DNA of 64,000 bases from Bugula neritina (taxonomy: Eukaryota; Bryozoa; Gymnolaemata; Cheilostomatida; Bugulidae). The DNA is taken from positions 9,414,207 through 9,478,206 of the forward strand of contig OZ037767.1 in the NCBI GenBank assembly GCA_964035545.1, written 5' to 3'. Below, piece after piece: positions 1 to 20,410 of the stretch. Numbering within the stretch: position 1 is the first letter of the stretch; the number at the start of each line of letters is the position of its first letter. The notes beneath the pieces are model-generated. The model searched no databases, was not told the DNA's origin, and saw only the letters and a list, made by a program, of their open reading frames with translations. The translations under genes were made by a program, and so were the position numbers.

Positions 1-6367
<6,367 letters not shown>

Positions 6368-9300
6368 CTATTCAAATGAGCACGATGGCTCTTTTTCTTC
6401 CATTTCACCAGAGGACAAAATATTCTTGGCTAAGGTAGATAAACTTGGCACGCTGGCAATGTTTTTAGAACCACCCCCCGTTTCAGTGCTATAATCACTG
6501 CTTGACGTGGGGTCAACAATATCTACACTGTCCAAATCATTCTGGAAAACATCCTTTTTAAAAGCTTCAGTGCCACAAATAGAAATTTCAATGTCAGATG
6601 AAATTAAATCACTCAAGTCTTTGGATAAAATTGGGAAAGATAGAGAGCTCGCGTTGGTGTCTATTGGTCTATCACTTTCATGAACTGTTTTAATTGAATG
6701 CACTTCACTTTTATTATCTATTTCGATATTTTGTGTGTCTGCGTCGCCAACTTGCAAAATAAGTTTTTGAGACTTTTCTTGTTCACTTGAAGTGCCATTA
6801 TCCAAGATTGAGGCATTGTCTGGCTGGGCGGTCTCATCAACTAGAGAGTTGAATAAAGAGATCTCTACAGGACTGTTTGTAGATACACCTGGCGATTCAT
6901 CACCACCTACAGTACAGTTAGTAGTCACAACTCCTGCAGTTTCACTGTTAATGACTAAATCTGAATTAGTATTGTGAAGCTTTAGTTGTGAGCTTACTTC
7001 ACTATCCCCCAATAAAGCTAATGAAGATTCCGCATCACCTCCCCCGGAAGGATCAACAACGTAACCTAAAGCTGAACAAGACTGGTTATTCAGGAGATCA
7101 TCGGTAGTCATTTCTAGTCCTGCGGTAATTTCTTTAGAGCCTGTAACAGAGTTGGAATTGCAGTTTGCAACAGAACTAAGTAGGCTGTCATCTGGAACAT
7201 CTTTAGCCGTGAAATCATCAACACAGAGATCAACATTATCTGCACCTTGTGCCTTTTCATCTGCAACTGATACCTCTTCATCTGCACTTTGTATAAAATT
7301 ATCTGCACCTGGTACAAGATTATCTGTACCTAGTACATCTTCATCTGTACTCCGAACATTATCTGCACTTTGTATATCCTTATCTGCACCTTGTGCCTTT
7401 TCATCTGCAACTGATACCTCTTCATCTGCACTTTGTATAAAATTATCTGTACCTGGTACAAGATTATCTGTACCTAGTACATCTTCATCTGTACTCCCCA
7501 CATCATCTGCACTTTGTATATCCTTATCTGCACCTTGTGCCTTTTCATCTGCAACTGATACCTCTTCATCTGCACTTTGTATAAAATTAGCTGCACCTGG
7601 TACAAGATTATCTGTACCTAGTACATCTTCATCTGTACTCCCCACATTATCTGCACTTTGTATATCCTTATCTGCACCTTGTGCCTTTTCATCTGCAACT
7701 GGCACCTCTTCATCTGCATTTTTTACAATACTATCTGCAACTGGAGCTTTCTTATCTGCACCTGGTGCCACTTCATCTGTACTGCCTACATTATCTGCAC
7801 TTTGTATATCCTTATCTGCACCTTGTGCCTTTTCATCTGCAACTGGCACCTCTTCATCTGCATTTTTTACAATACTATCTGCAACTAGAGCTTTCTTATC
7901 TGCACCTGGTGCCACTTCATCTGTACTCCCCACATCATCTGCACTTTGTATATCCTTATCTGCACCTTGTGCCTTTTCATCTGCAACTGATACCTCTTCA
8001 TCTGCACTTTGTATAAAATTAGCTGCACCTGGTACAAGATTATCTGTACCTAGTACATCTTCATCTGTACTCCCCACATTATCTGCACTTTGTATATCCT
8101 TATCTGCACCTTGTGCCTTTTCATCTGCAACTGGCACCTCTTCATCTGCATTTTTTACAATACTATCTGCAACTGGAGCTTTCTTATCTGCACCTGGTGC
8201 CACTTCATCTGTACTGCCTACATTATCTGCACTTTGTATATCCTTATCTGCACCTTGTGCCTTTTCATCTGCAACTGGCACCTCTTCATCTGCATTTTTT
8301 ACAATACTATCTGCAACTAGAGCTTTCTTATCTGCACCTGGTGCCACTTCATCTGTACTCCCCACATTATCTGCACTTTGTATATCCTTATCTGCACCTT
8401 GTGCCTTTTCATCTGCAACTGGCACCTCTTCATCTGCATTTTTTACAATACTATCTGCAACTGGAGCTTTCTTATCTGCACCTAGTGCCACTTCATTTGC
8501 ACCCTGTACATTTTCATCTGCATTCTGTATATCTTCATCTGCATGTAGAACTTCATCATCTGCAACTGGTACTTCATCGTCCACACTTTGTAAATTATCT
8601 GCACCTTGTACCTCATCATCTGCGTCTTGTGCTTCTTCATCTGCAACTGACACCTCTTCACCTGCACTTTGTACATTATTATCTGCAACTGGAACTTCAT
8701 TATCTGCACTTTGTAAATGGTTTAATGTTGCATCAACATGCTGGATAACCGGGCTCGTATGATAACTTGTAGACTCAGAAGCTCCTTTGCTGGCAGACAC
8801 CTGCACTGTTTCTGGTGTGAAAGACTCTCCGCGGTAGAGTTTTATATTTGCTAAACTGTCTGCAGTTGGAATAGTTGATGCCACAGAGACAGCGCCTAAT
8901 GGATCTAAATACACACCAGCAGCCTTAGAGGCTGGGTTGGTATGCATTGTTGTAGCTGTAGTAGTGCTGAAGTCAACCCCCAGGGAGGATGCTGGCGTTT
9001 CAGTCACTGGAGTTGCTGAGCTGATGGATAAAGCAGCACCTATAAATACACACAAGCTTACTATATATTATTTATATGTAGGCTGAGAGCACAATTCCAA
9101 ACAATAGCTACTTTTCAAATGCAGTGCTCCCACTTTATCTCACGGAAATCGGTCTTATGATATTCCATAGGTCACGAAACGGGCTTGGACCCCGTTTTGT
9201 GGCTTAGCTGTGTGTATAGGGTCAGAACGGCCAAATTTAACGGATCCGAGAGTTAAATCTAGAATTCTACTATGTCGCAAATTGAGATTTCAGGACCCAT

Positions 9301-12300
9301 AACTTAGTGAGATATGGAGGGAGCACTGTACTCGTAATCATATTTCTGCGACGCCTTCACCATAGTAGGCTGGCGGAATCAATTTACTGAACAGCAAAGC
9401 AGATCCACAAAACAATGAAAATACCAGCACCTCCTCTGTAGCCCCCGTTACTCACCATTCCTACCGGGTTTTGACTGGATCAACAGCTTGTCCAGCTTTG
9501 CCCTCTGCACCTCGGCGTTTACTGAAACTTGTGACTGGATTTCCCGTAGGAAGAGTTTTTGCTGAGACTGATAGTCCTTTACAGCCTGTTTAACATCAAA
9601 ATACAGGTTGAGAGAAAGAGGGGAAAACTCTCACTAGTCAGATATAAACTTCGAGCCATTAAACACTTACCATGGGTTTAATACTGTAAACATTGTGCAA
9701 CAATTTGACTAGCATGAACCTTAAATGAGTCATGCTTTTGACAAGTAGCAGATTTATGAATTTCTAACAAGCAAAGGTTGGGAGGCAAAACTAACTCTAA
9801 AAGTACCCCAAACCCAAAGGGAACAGGGAAATCATCACAACAAATCTTAACCCATTAACCTGCATTTTTACACTAGGCTTGCAACTACTAAAAACACTCT
9901 TCTATTAAGTGGAGTCTAGAAAACCCTACAAATAAAAGTGAAGGTGCTATTATAGTGACATGTGAATACAGGTGTAATATACCTGCTCCTTCTTGACTGA
10001 TTGGTCAATGTCTAGACGAGTTATAGTTTGGTGAACCTTCAGACACATGGAGAGGGCCAAGAGACCAGCCGTCTTAATATCATTCTCACGTAAATCTAGC
10101 TGTGATATAGTATAGCTGTCCGCGATATACTCAGCTAGTGCGACAGCACCTGTAAACACATATCAGCATGCACTTGACACTTGTGAGCAAGTACTAGAAC
10201 AGCTACTACAGGATATACTGTAATAGTGAATAGAGTAGACGCTGATATTACATAATGACAGTCACACAAACCTTCATCTGATAGTCTAGTCGCCCTTAGA
10301 GACAAACGGCAGAGGGACTTGTTTTTGAGCAAACCTTCTTTCAGCACGAAGAAACCTTCATTTGATATTGGATTGCAGCTTATGTCGAGAGTATTTAGTG
10401 ACTTGGTTTGCACCTGCAGCAAGAGTGACTTCATTCAGTGACAACACAGGTAATGCTTAACACAAGTAGTACTTAACACAAGTAATACTTAACACAGGGT
10501 GTAATTAACACAGGTAATCCTTAACACAAGTTTAACACAAGTAGTACTTAACACAGGTAAAACTTAACACAGGTAATACTTAACACAAGTAGTACTTAAC
10601 ACAAGTAGTACTTAACACAAGTGACATTGTTTTCTATCAAACAAATTCTACTCAGAACTTATCATGAGATTACAAGAGCTCTGCCCTGACATATCGGAAA
10701 CTGCCAGTGTAAGAGATGGAGTGTATAGAAGGTGCCTTACCAATGCGGCAGCAATGCCACTAGTTATGGCAGCGTTGAAATGATTGTGAGCTATGTTCAG
10801 AGATTTAAGGCCAACTCCATGGGACTGTGCAGCTAGCCCGTCACATATTCTAGCAATACCAATATTCTGAAACACACATACACCACAGTATTTTCTAGCA
10901 AATAATGTGGTGGAAAAAATCTATAAAATAACCAGATGTGTGCTACAAATGAAGAATAAAAATCTTCATCATATGTAGCCTATACGGGTCATTTTATTTA
11001 ATTTAGTACCCATTTGATATCTTTAGTTTTACATATATTTAGCTCATATGACAATGATTTTGTGCTTTAATGTTGCAGGAGCTTCTCTTGCTATACATAG
11101 AACTACCACATATAGTAGATTTTCTTGAATTTTGAGCAAACTCTAATTTTTGGTCGTAATTTGCTGATGTGTACTAGATAAAGTAAAATGACCAATATAG
11201 ATTATATGATATGTAGAGAGAGGGATGTGTAGAGAGAGAGATATGTAGAGAGAGATATGTAGAGAGAGAGATATGTAGAGAGAGAGATATGTAGAGAGAG
11301 ATATGTAGAAAGAGAGAGAGAGATATGTAGAGAGAGATATGTAGAGAGAGGGATGTGTAGAGAGAGAGATGTGTAGAGAGAGATATGTAGAGAGAGATAT
11401 GTAGAGAGAGATATGTAGAGTGACAGATACGCTAAGTGAGGTCATACTTGCAGGTTGTTGTGTCTCACATCCAGCACGTGAAGGAAGGTGTTGTTGCGGA
11501 GTAGATTACCGATTTGAATTCCGTCAGCTGGCTGCAGGTTGTTTTCTCCAATGTGCAGCTCTTTTATGTTAGGAATTGTTTTGAGAGCAGCAGCTGTAGA
11601 CAAGCATACTTTTAGTAGACAAAAGAATCACTTTTGCAAGACAAAACTACTTGCAACTCACGGAGCAAAGTTTCAAGAAATAAATATTTTATGCTCTATT
11701 ACTTCATAATTATTTTTTCAAAATGTGTAGTTTCTTGGATTGTCTAAATAACCGCAAAGCAGTTGTAACGCAGTAAATAGTATAGAATATCAACAAATAG
11801 AGATAGGGAAGACAACTTACACAGAATCATGATAGACCGAGAAGAGAGAGAGCACTCTTGCAGGTAGAGTACATGTATGTATGTACCCATGCGCAAAGCT
11901 CTGCCTAAGGTTGCTACACACTGTTCATTTAGGGAACACCCCCTTAAATCTATGGATTCCAGGTGCTGAGTCTAAACACACAGGAGAAAACAAAATTATT
12001 AGAATTTCAGGCATCCAGCCACTAACATTCTATATCACAATAATATTACCCTATACAGAAACTACAATACACATTTATTACAACAAAACTATACAACTAC
12101 ATAGTTTTGTGAGTATTATTCTTTTACAGATTAATTACACTTTTGAAATTAGAATTCTTTAACACCCTTTAAAGCAGTGTGACACACTTGTGATAAATAA
12201 TATACAGTAGGTCGCCAGGTGTGGTACTCAGTTGATTACTACATAACATGCAGTGCTCTTTCTGTATATCACTAAGCTAGGGGTGCTGAAACCTCAACCC

Positions 12301-15300
12301 GCAACATAGTAGAATATCATATTTAACTCATGGATCCTTTAAACTCGGCCATTATGTACCTATACACACATACATAAGCCACAAAACAGGGCCCAAGCCC
12401 GCCTCGTGACCTATGGAATTGTGTGAGAGCTAGATCCGTGAGATATGGAGGGAGCATTGTAGTATACTCATTTTGATTGAGGTATCCAAACCAATCTCTC
12501 TCATATAATAAAATGAGTAAAAACTGTGGAATAGGTTTCAATAGCTATACTAATAAACAGTAATAAGTTTCAATTAATTTACATTCTTAAGAACATTCTT
12601 CAATACCTACTCAAGCCTATTTCGATTGGCTGAGCAGTTTAGAAATTATATATTCACAGGAATCCAAGTTTTGAAATTTGTCTGTCTGTTTTTGTAACAG
12701 CCCAGTTTTCTATGGAAATGTTGCAATGTGGGCAGACCTATGGAGTTGTCTGCCCACCCATTACTGACCTTGCGGATCATACGGGCAGCGGCTGCCCAAG
12801 CTCTTAGCCCGAGGTTCTTATTATAGGCTAACTTCAGATGAATCACTGACTCATAATACTCCACCATTTCAAACAAGGCAATGGCTGACTGCAAATAATC
12901 AATAAATGTCCACTTGCAGCACATCACAATATGATGGACAAGTAGCTTGCGTTTATAGATGCAAGTTCCATTTAGGAGCAGCAGTAGAGAAAAAGAGATA
13001 GCCTGAGTGCTTTAACTTTATTATTAAATTTTGGTTTGGAGCACGGGTCGAAATTCTTGTGAGAACACAACTTCTTTTGCTTTATTTCTAATCTAGAACA
13101 CAGGCTTTTCTCAATTTCTCCATTACTGCACCTACCTCATAATGATATAACAGAAAATAAGAAGCAGCACAGAAATGATAATTACACGCAAACAATGCAC
13201 ACTATCTGTAAGAGCACACATGTATTACATGCTATTCAACACTTGTCACATAGCAGCTGCACCCACAGCACAGATTGTCTTATATGATAACCACTTGAAC
13301 ACATCCTGAAGTGCTAATTATCAGGTGTGGGTCATGACTGTTCACATTCTAACTAAACTGAATGTCATACATAGCAGAGAAGCTAAAATCTCTCAGCTGA
13401 TTAGAATATAAAATAATATAAGACAATATAATAAGATAATATAATAAGATAATATAATAAAAAGTTGCCATGGAGTCTTTTTAAAACACTGATGTACAAC
13501 TTTAAAACCGTTATTTCAAAATGTTGGCTAGCTATTCACTAGGAATGTAGATCTTGTATATAATAGATAATACTAATTAATAACTCAGCCTGAACTATCC
13601 TTCAGGATTAATGGCCTGTGCTTCCTGGTTGAAGGTAACTTATTGATTACATTAAAGTATTAGAGATGAAAGGAATGTTCATATTGGATGAGTTACAACT
13701 CAATAACAGCGTGCAATACACAAAAGCATACTCCAATGAATGTAAAATGGGGAAGGGCTGCCTTGGTTGAGATTTAGTTCACATTTTTGACACTTGATTG
13801 GTTGAGATAAGTTAGCTCCTCTTCAGCCATAGAGGTGACAACTCCATGAACATAAACTAAGATGCAAGTCAACATCTGGGTTGTATTACAGCACAGGGTG
13901 GTGTAGTGTGTATGACAGTTAACCGTAGCACATACCTCATCGTCCAGGTGGGTATTGCTCATATCCACATTGACAAACTGAACTCTTCTAAATATTTCTT
14001 CCAAACTCTCTATATGCTTGTTGTTACCAATATTTTCTCCTAAAAGTAAGTGTATAGCAATATATGCACCATGTGAGTATGCGATTGGTCAATGTTAGGA
14101 TCTCCTCCATGCTGAAGATTCTCGGAGTCAGGTGTATTCAGGTATAGTAAGGTGTACTCAGGTATAGTAATGTATACCCAGGTGTAGTCAGGTGTAGGCA
14201 GGTATAGGCAGGTATGAAGCTAGTCTCCATGACGTAATGAAAACCAATACACTATTTTATTTCTGCAGGGGATTTGCGACGCTAACAACTTCAACAAGTC
14301 AGGTGATTACAGGAATCAAGATTTATATACTTATCAGCAACAATATTCAACTTATGAGAAACATAGTTTCAGGATATGTGAATAAAAAGATAAAAATAGA
14401 ATGGGAAACTTTTCTCATTTCTGCTAAAACCACCTTCAGGCTGAGTTTATAAAGAAGCTTGTAAATGATACTTTTTTAAAAGAAAGTTTAAATTTTTATA
14501 GAAGAATGGCAAAATTATTACTTTTCAAAACAGAACACTGCTCCTCTCTATTTACTACGAGAAGAGCCCCCATTGAACTTATGTGTATAACAATTCCTAC
14601 CAGCATAACTACGAGGGGGCCTACCTTTCAATGTTAACAAGTTCACTCTCTCTGTGAAGTCTTGTATCATCTACAGAACACAAAGTACACAGTTGACTGT
14701 TGAGTATCAATATAATAAACACCATACTGAATAACATTAACTTTTACTTTGTAAAGGGAGCAGAATAATTCAGTAATCGAATGAAAAATTTGGAAACTTC
14801 ACAGTCTGTGATATGCAAGCCCATATTAGTAGGGTACAGGTGCACCAAGTAGACACTTTATTCAAAGCAAATGTTCTAAGTGTTAGCTTGAGGGCAGACT
14901 GAGTGAGGATTCTAGACAGTATACTGTATTGACTATGATGCAACCTCCACATGCAGACAAAACACAAAACAAAAATAACGTTGTACTACACAGACAGCTC
15001 AGAACAGAGACGGCTGTACATTACATGTTTCCCTGATTGTAGGTTTATTATCTATTAACAATGCTACCATGCAGATAAGGCCGAATTCACAAATAACGTG
15101 GATAATGTGTGATAAGATATGAGCAGAATATAGTCCAGCTAGTACCAATGCAGTTGTCTAGCAGCCCTTAGCTTGTACTTAGTATCACTTTGAATTTATT
15201 TATTGCTTTTTTAAAAAAAATTATGTATTTGAAAAAGAGACACAAACTTTAATAAAAATAATTAAAAACCATTACGTTGATGCATTATTTGTAATTGTGA

Positions 15301-16509
15301 GAGGAGAAGGAAGAGGTGTGATTAAGATAAATGTGTTTGTAGGCTATACTATGAAGCCAGCCCAACTAAATTTTGCTTCAGTTCCATGTTACTGTATTTC
15401 ATGGCATACATTTGTATTACATCACATACATTTATACTACACTCCTTACAGTTGTACTACACTACTTACATTTGTACTACACTGTTTACATTTGTATTAC
15501 AATTGCATTATATTGCATACATTTAAGATTTACAATTGCATTATATTGCATACATTTGTATTACACTGCATATACAGCTGTATTACACTGCACACAGTTG
15601 TATTACATAACTTACATTTAGTTGGCTAACCAACTTTGATAATGGGCGGACAGAGTGGACTGCACATGAGTTGACGTAGGATGACACCAAGTTATCCGTT
15701 GTACAGTGACTAACTGAAAAAATAACCAGGAAATATATGAATACAACGCAACTGTACAATTTAGAATACTTGTACTTAGATTAATTTCGGTGATTGAGAA
15801 AATAAGCATAGAAACAACAGGAGTGAATGAATACAAGAGGAATTCAGCTAACCGAAAAATTGTGTGTGTGTGTATATAGGTGCAGCCAACACAATTAATA
15901 TTTGTAGACTACAAATTTATCTATTACAACCCAATCTATCAGGCACAAAAACTAAGACAAACTTAAATATTCTTGGACTGACAAATGTAAACACAATTTC
16001 ACACAGTTTCAATGAGTTGAAACAACTTGAGAATTAAACCTACCATTATACCAAGGATTTGGAGCGTGAGCAAAACCTTTGATTAGTGCCTCTCCTTCGG
16101 GAAAAGATACTTTTTTCCTGGTCTCCGATTCATGAAAGAAAACTTCTCTGCCTTGGAAAGCAGAAACTTCGCCCTCACCGAGTGCAGGTGGTGCTGATGG
16201 AGGAGGTACAGAGTCCAAACAGTCCGGCTCGTTGTTGTGATAGTCATGATTTAACTTCACCGACTGAGGAGGAAAAGCTGGCTGTACCGTAAATCGTGAT
16301 GACAATACCGTAGCTGTGGACATAGGAGCAGCTGCAGTTGAGGTTACTACTGAGAATGTCTCTGTAGACTGTGAACTACAGCCATCCCCAGCCTCAGGTT
16401 CGTCTGAGCATATGGTGTCAGTTGATGAGTCATTGGTAAAAGATGAGTCAGCCAGTGTTACAGTGAGCTGGTCATCAGAGATGGTCATAGATATCTCGTC
16501 AGTAGACAT
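6368..16509 (-). CDS. PPP1R37: PPP1R37-like protein phosphatase 1 regulatory subunit (LRR protein), 12 exons
   Basis: Modelled exons, in transcript order: 16509-16044, 15713-15616, 14670-14625, 14039-13936, 12888-12769, 11971-11821, 11593-11448, 10866-10741, 10413-10272, 10149-9983, 9585-9456, 9039-6368. Phases agree at every junction and total 4368 nt (1455 aa plus stop). Residues 133-136 (KVSF, in RKKVSFPEGE) are an RVxF-type PP1 docking motif, followed by an acidic/NPW segment as in vertebrate PPP1R37. Leucine-rich repeats fill roughly residues 230-520, with blocks such as LEEIFRRVQF, EMVEYYES, LDLRENDIKT and LDISCNPISNEG that match the family. Known family members bind and inhibit PP1. 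The oddity is the last exon: residues 566-1455 form a long acidic, probably disordered tail with a 144-bp repeat array, not part of the family core. Introns hold two MITEs and several minisatellites. The ATG at 16509 opens the first exon; an upstream non-coding exon is possible. Confidence 0.9.
7241..8536 (-). repeat. 144-bp coding tandem array in the last PPP1R37 exon
   Basis: The same sequence recurs at exactly 144-bp spacing: 7241, 7385, 7529, 7673, 7817, 7961, 8105, 8249, 8393. Each unit encodes 48 residues made of heptads of the form xADxxxx (for example GADKDIQ, VADEKAQ, SADEEVS), with one six-residue step. Two unit types occur. One carries GADKKAP-VADSIVK-NADEEVP and the other GTDNLVP-GADNFIQ-SADEEVS. 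Read N to C the order is A A A B A A B B B, so 7529-7961 and 7961-8393 look like copies of one 432-bp block. Looser heptads continue to about 8722. All unit lengths are multiples of three, so the frame is never broken. Confidence 0.95.
9122..9328. mobile_element. MITE copy 1, in PPP1R37 intron 11
   Basis: A 207-bp element begins CAGTGCTCCC and ends GGGAGCACTG, giving perfect 10-bp terminal inverted repeats. The inverted match extends further in (TATCTCACGG near the left end, TAGTGAGATA near the right). It has no coding capacity. Its core is related, in reverse orientation, to 12251-12459. It lies in the intron between 9040 and 9455. Confidence 0.75.
10438..10625. repeat. minisatellite of CTTAACACAAGTAGTA units
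   Basis: About eleven imperfect copies of a 15-17 bp unit (TTAACACAAGTAGTAC and variants) occur in the PPP1R37 intron between exons 8 and 9, directly upstream of the exon 9 acceptor. Confidence 0.85.
11208..11425. repeat. GAGAGATATGTA minisatellite
   Basis: Purine-rich repeats of AGAGAGATATGTAG (12-18 bp variants) fill much of the PPP1R37 intron between exons 7 and 8. The array ends about 20 bp from the exon 7 donor site on the minus strand. Confidence 0.85.
12251..12459. mobile_element. MITE copy 2, in PPP1R37 intron 5
   Basis: This 209-bp element begins CAGTGCTCTT and ends GGGAGCATTG. It shares with 9122-9328, in reverse orientation, the core around TAAGCCACAAAACAGGG and the GTGACCTATGGAAT segment. 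It is more diverged at its left end. It lies in the intron between exons 5 and 6 and encodes nothing. Confidence 0.7.
13405..13460. repeat. short AT-rich tandem repeat
   Basis: Four or so copies of a 13-bp unit, AGATAATATAATA and variants, lie in the intron between exons 4 and 5 of the PPP1R37-like gene. Confidence 0.7.
14120..14216. repeat. degenerate CAGGTATAGTA repeat
   Basis: Eight or so imperfect copies of an approximately 10-bp unit (CAGGTGTAGT, CAGGTATAGG) lie in the PPP1R37 intron between exons 3 and 4. Confidence 0.7.
15400..15612. repeat. ACATTTGTATTACACT minisatellite
   Basis: Imperfect 15-24 bp units built on ACATTTGTAYTACA repeat just upstream (plus-strand left) of PPP1R37 exon 2. 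The array touches the exon 2 donor site region on the minus strand (donor at 15610-15615). Open frames seen in it on the plus strand are repeat artefacts. Confidence 0.8.
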
Positions 16510-19500
16510 TGTCTATGACATCAACAACAGGTGTGTCTGTTGGTAAACACTATTGAGTCTTCATACCAACAACCTATGACGAACCATATTATTAGTTAGG
16601 CTGGCAAATTTATAAACCTACAAATAACTTCAATCACAAAAAGTTTTACCGTAATTATCAGTGCAAAATATCTTGGTATTCATAAACTCACAAACGTCAT
16701 TCTATAAAAAAAAATCAAGTTTCTACACCTGATTTTGTTTTCTGTTTACTTAAAACTTTACTAGAATTAAAATTTGATTTACTCTCAATTAGTTGATTGT
16801 GTTCAAAGCTATTCTAGATTAAAATACAGATTGATTTCTTCTTTATTGATATCAAATAAATACTAAATCAGGTCTATTATTGATCTTTGAACTGCAATTA
16901 ACTTTTTTCATGACGAGACAAATGAACATTTAGACTTTATAGCAAGAATGTTATGTTAAATCATCAAATTGCAAATAAAAATATTGACAACTAGTAGGTT
17001 GTTATAGCAACTACTTTGCTATTTAGTACCATTTCTGCCTTCCCCCCAGCAAAACAATGCACATAAACCTGTTTTTGAACATGAAGCAAAGAAAGAAGAT
17101 GTTCTAGATTAACACCCTGCTCGACATGATTGACTAGTAATATCTACAAGAAACTTATTTACTGAAGTTTTCCATGTCAGTCACTTTGTAGTATTTAAAC
17201 TATTTCATATTGAAATAATATTGTCTATGTCAAAAAGAGAAATTATACACAATAATTACAGTCAATAAACCGAAAGTTTGAAATTTTTAGAAATATATTG
17301 ATAATTGAGCTGCTATGATCTTGTCTAAAGACATTGTACAGTTTAATTCTAAAAGCCAAATGTATTGGTATTGCATAAATCATAATGTGTACAAAATGAT
17401 CAATAAATTACAAATCAAAAGACCTAATGACATTTCAGTTATACTAATATACATATTAAAATTACTATTATAGTTATACTGAGTAAAACATGACGTAACA
17501 GTTGTAACAGATAATAAATAAAAAGCAACTTATTGATTCTTAACTTCTACTTGTATGCATTTATTCACTACTGCTCCTGTCTAGAATTGCCATCAATTCC
17601 TATATAAACTAAATAGCAAAATAATCATATCTTATTCATCAGTTAGCTGTTGTGGCTCCAGTATTACAAAAAAATGTTATGCTAGATTGCAAATAAAAAT
17701 ATTAACTATTAGTAGGTTGTTATGACTAAAAATATTTTGCTATTACATTTAGTATCATTTCGGCTTCAACAAACCAACATATAAACACCTACTTATGAAT
17801 GAGAAGTTTTAAAATTTAGTTATTACATATTACTATAATGCTGCCTGTACATAATGTAGTGAGATATCTTCTATGATTGTATGTTACTAACTGCAAATAT
17901 TACAGGAGGATGTTAAGAGGCGTAGCAAAGAAGCAAATTGTAATAAAATAGTGAATTAAGCAACCATGAAAGCTGCTTCTCATATCAATTATGGCAATCA
18001 CTGTTTACAATACATCTGTAATTTTTATAAAATTAAATTTAGTTGTTTCCGTCTTTTCTTACAAATATTTATACTTCCAAATTATTTTATTGAGGGAGGG
18101 CTAAAATTTTGGTTGAAAACGAATACTAAAATTTTATTAACTCAAAGCTTAGCCAAGACTATCAGGTAGCCCATGTACATATAGTTTACAATGTTGCCTA
18201 GGGGACTATGAAGTATATGGTAAAGTCAACAACGTGATTTAAAACAATTTCCTGCAGTGAAGTTACAACTTTTTTCTGTTAGTCACCTGTATTCCTCGTA
18301 TAAAATATTGTTGCTTATTGCTTAACTCATAAAAATTACTTAAAATGTTTAAATATTGAACAAAATGTATTATTGAGCTTGTGTCATTGATATATTATAG
18401 ATCAACAACTTGAGAACATGCTATGCTGCTAGTTTTTTGTTACAGGTAGCATACAGATATGATAATGATACACCAGTATATATTGACTATTGAACTACCA
18501 AATTTGTTCAATTACGAGTATCATTGGCATCTATACATTTTAAAGTAATTTTAAATGCTAGCCAAAATTTGAAACTTTAAAAACAAACAATAAGGTTTAA
18601 GGTTTGACTTGCCCAAATATTTGTAATTAGTAGACAAAAATATTATGTAAACTTAATTTCTATCAGTTTGACTGTAGTCAATCGATGTAAAGTACCCCGA
18701 GTCAAGCATTGGAGGCATGTGGGCAGTTTCAGCAGTAGGAAAACTAAAGAATGATAGAATGAAAGAGCGGATAGATTGAAATAAAATATTTTTTGAAGAG
18801 TACTTTCAAAAGTTAGGAAAATGGAGATTAGATATTGGAACAACTTAAAATGATTGAAAAATAACACTGAAAGATTGTTGTTAGCTTTTCAGGATCAGAT
18901 ATTTTCAATTAAAAACTATAACTACAAGATAACCATAATAAATTAACAAAGTAGCAAGAAATGTCAGGAGTGTGCACAGAAAGAAACTGTGATGTACGTA
19001 CATAACCTAAGAATAAGAAGTTAGTAGAAAGAAAATAAAAAAAAACATGACGCTACGGCTTTAATAATTCACTGGGAGTTATATAAAAGGCAGAATTACA
19101 AAAAATCAATAACTGGTCTGATGTGACTGCTGAGCTAATTTACTATCAACTATAACTATAATTATTTAAGATGAAGATATTCAATTTCATATTAATATTC
19201 TGACTCATATTCCTATTGAAATTGTTACAATAATAATAAATACATAACAATATTTATAATATTAATACATAATAATAATATGATAATCATAATGCTGATT
19301 AGGTGATTACATTTACTCATTTACTGATTTAGTTTTACAGTAAGTTTAACTTAATATTGAAATTTAATAGGCAATAACAATAAATTGAAGTGTAACTCAA
19401 TGAGTTAATGTGAAAAATAATTTGAAACTCAAATTTGAAACTTAAAGTTGAACTTTAGATTAGTGTGATTGAGACTTAGAGTCAGTGAAAATGAGACTCC

Positions 19501-20410
19501 CACTGACTCTCACTCTGAGAGTGCGTCTGACTGTGAAATGTGAATGTTATTGTTAATGCTTTTCGGCCTTTAAAATACAAAACTAACTTTGTATATGCAT
19601 AAAATATGGTGAGCCCATAATAATAATCCCCAAGTTTAGCACTACATGAAAGATAAAAATTGAAATAAATTGAATCTCTCTAATTTTACCCTGCGAAATT
19701 TTAGATTCGGACATTCATATTCATATTGATAGTCAATGTCATTTCATTTCCCTTTGAACAGCGAGTCAATTATTTTTCTGAGATTTTTCATGTAACACGC
19801 AAAGGGTTAAAGTTCAATAGTTAATAAAATATAGTTAATAAATCACGCTGGTATCGCAATAATGTTAGAAGGTGGAGATGAATCTTATAATATGATTATA
19901 GAATAATAATATTATATAGATGAGCATTGCAGCCGACCATTAATCATTACTGTGCTGCAAAAGCCGACTCATGTAATGTAAAATAATGCAATGTAATGCA
20001 ACATATCGAGTGCTTACGCCTTACACTATTATGTAACTATTTACACTTGCTTGCAGTATTAGGCAATTATTCATACTTATTTGTATAGTTTATCACCATT
20101 TAGTCCAGCCACTGGACGAATTTTGTTTTTGTGCGCAGAGTGCTTTATGAGAAAAGGGTCAGTAAAAATAAATAGGTCTGCAAATTTTGTGATGCTACTG
20201 TAAATAGTTCATAAGTCATACCTTATAGGTTTAAAACAGATTTGTAAAAATGCCATTTTCCTGCATCTTCGCTTTATACAAATAAATGGGAAAATGAGTT
20301 TCATGCATTAAGATATTGTAGCCACTGCATGTTGGATCTGCAGCTGCAGCTAATAAGTGATAGAATAATATGCTGTGCCCTTGCTAAAAAAAATCACGCA
20401 AGTTTAAAGT
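16510..20410. other. intergenic, nothing recognised
   Basis: AT-rich DNA with short frames only. This is the upstream side of the PPP1R37-like gene, so its promoter should lie near 16510-17000, but no clear core element could be singled out. No transposase, RNA gene or conserved exon was seen. Confidence 0.5.

Noticed and set aside
7152-8762. 536-codon plus-strand open frame opposite the PPP1R37 repeats
   Set aside because: It is the antisense of a repeat whose length is a multiple of three. The minus frame has splice phases and family context; the plus frame has neither.
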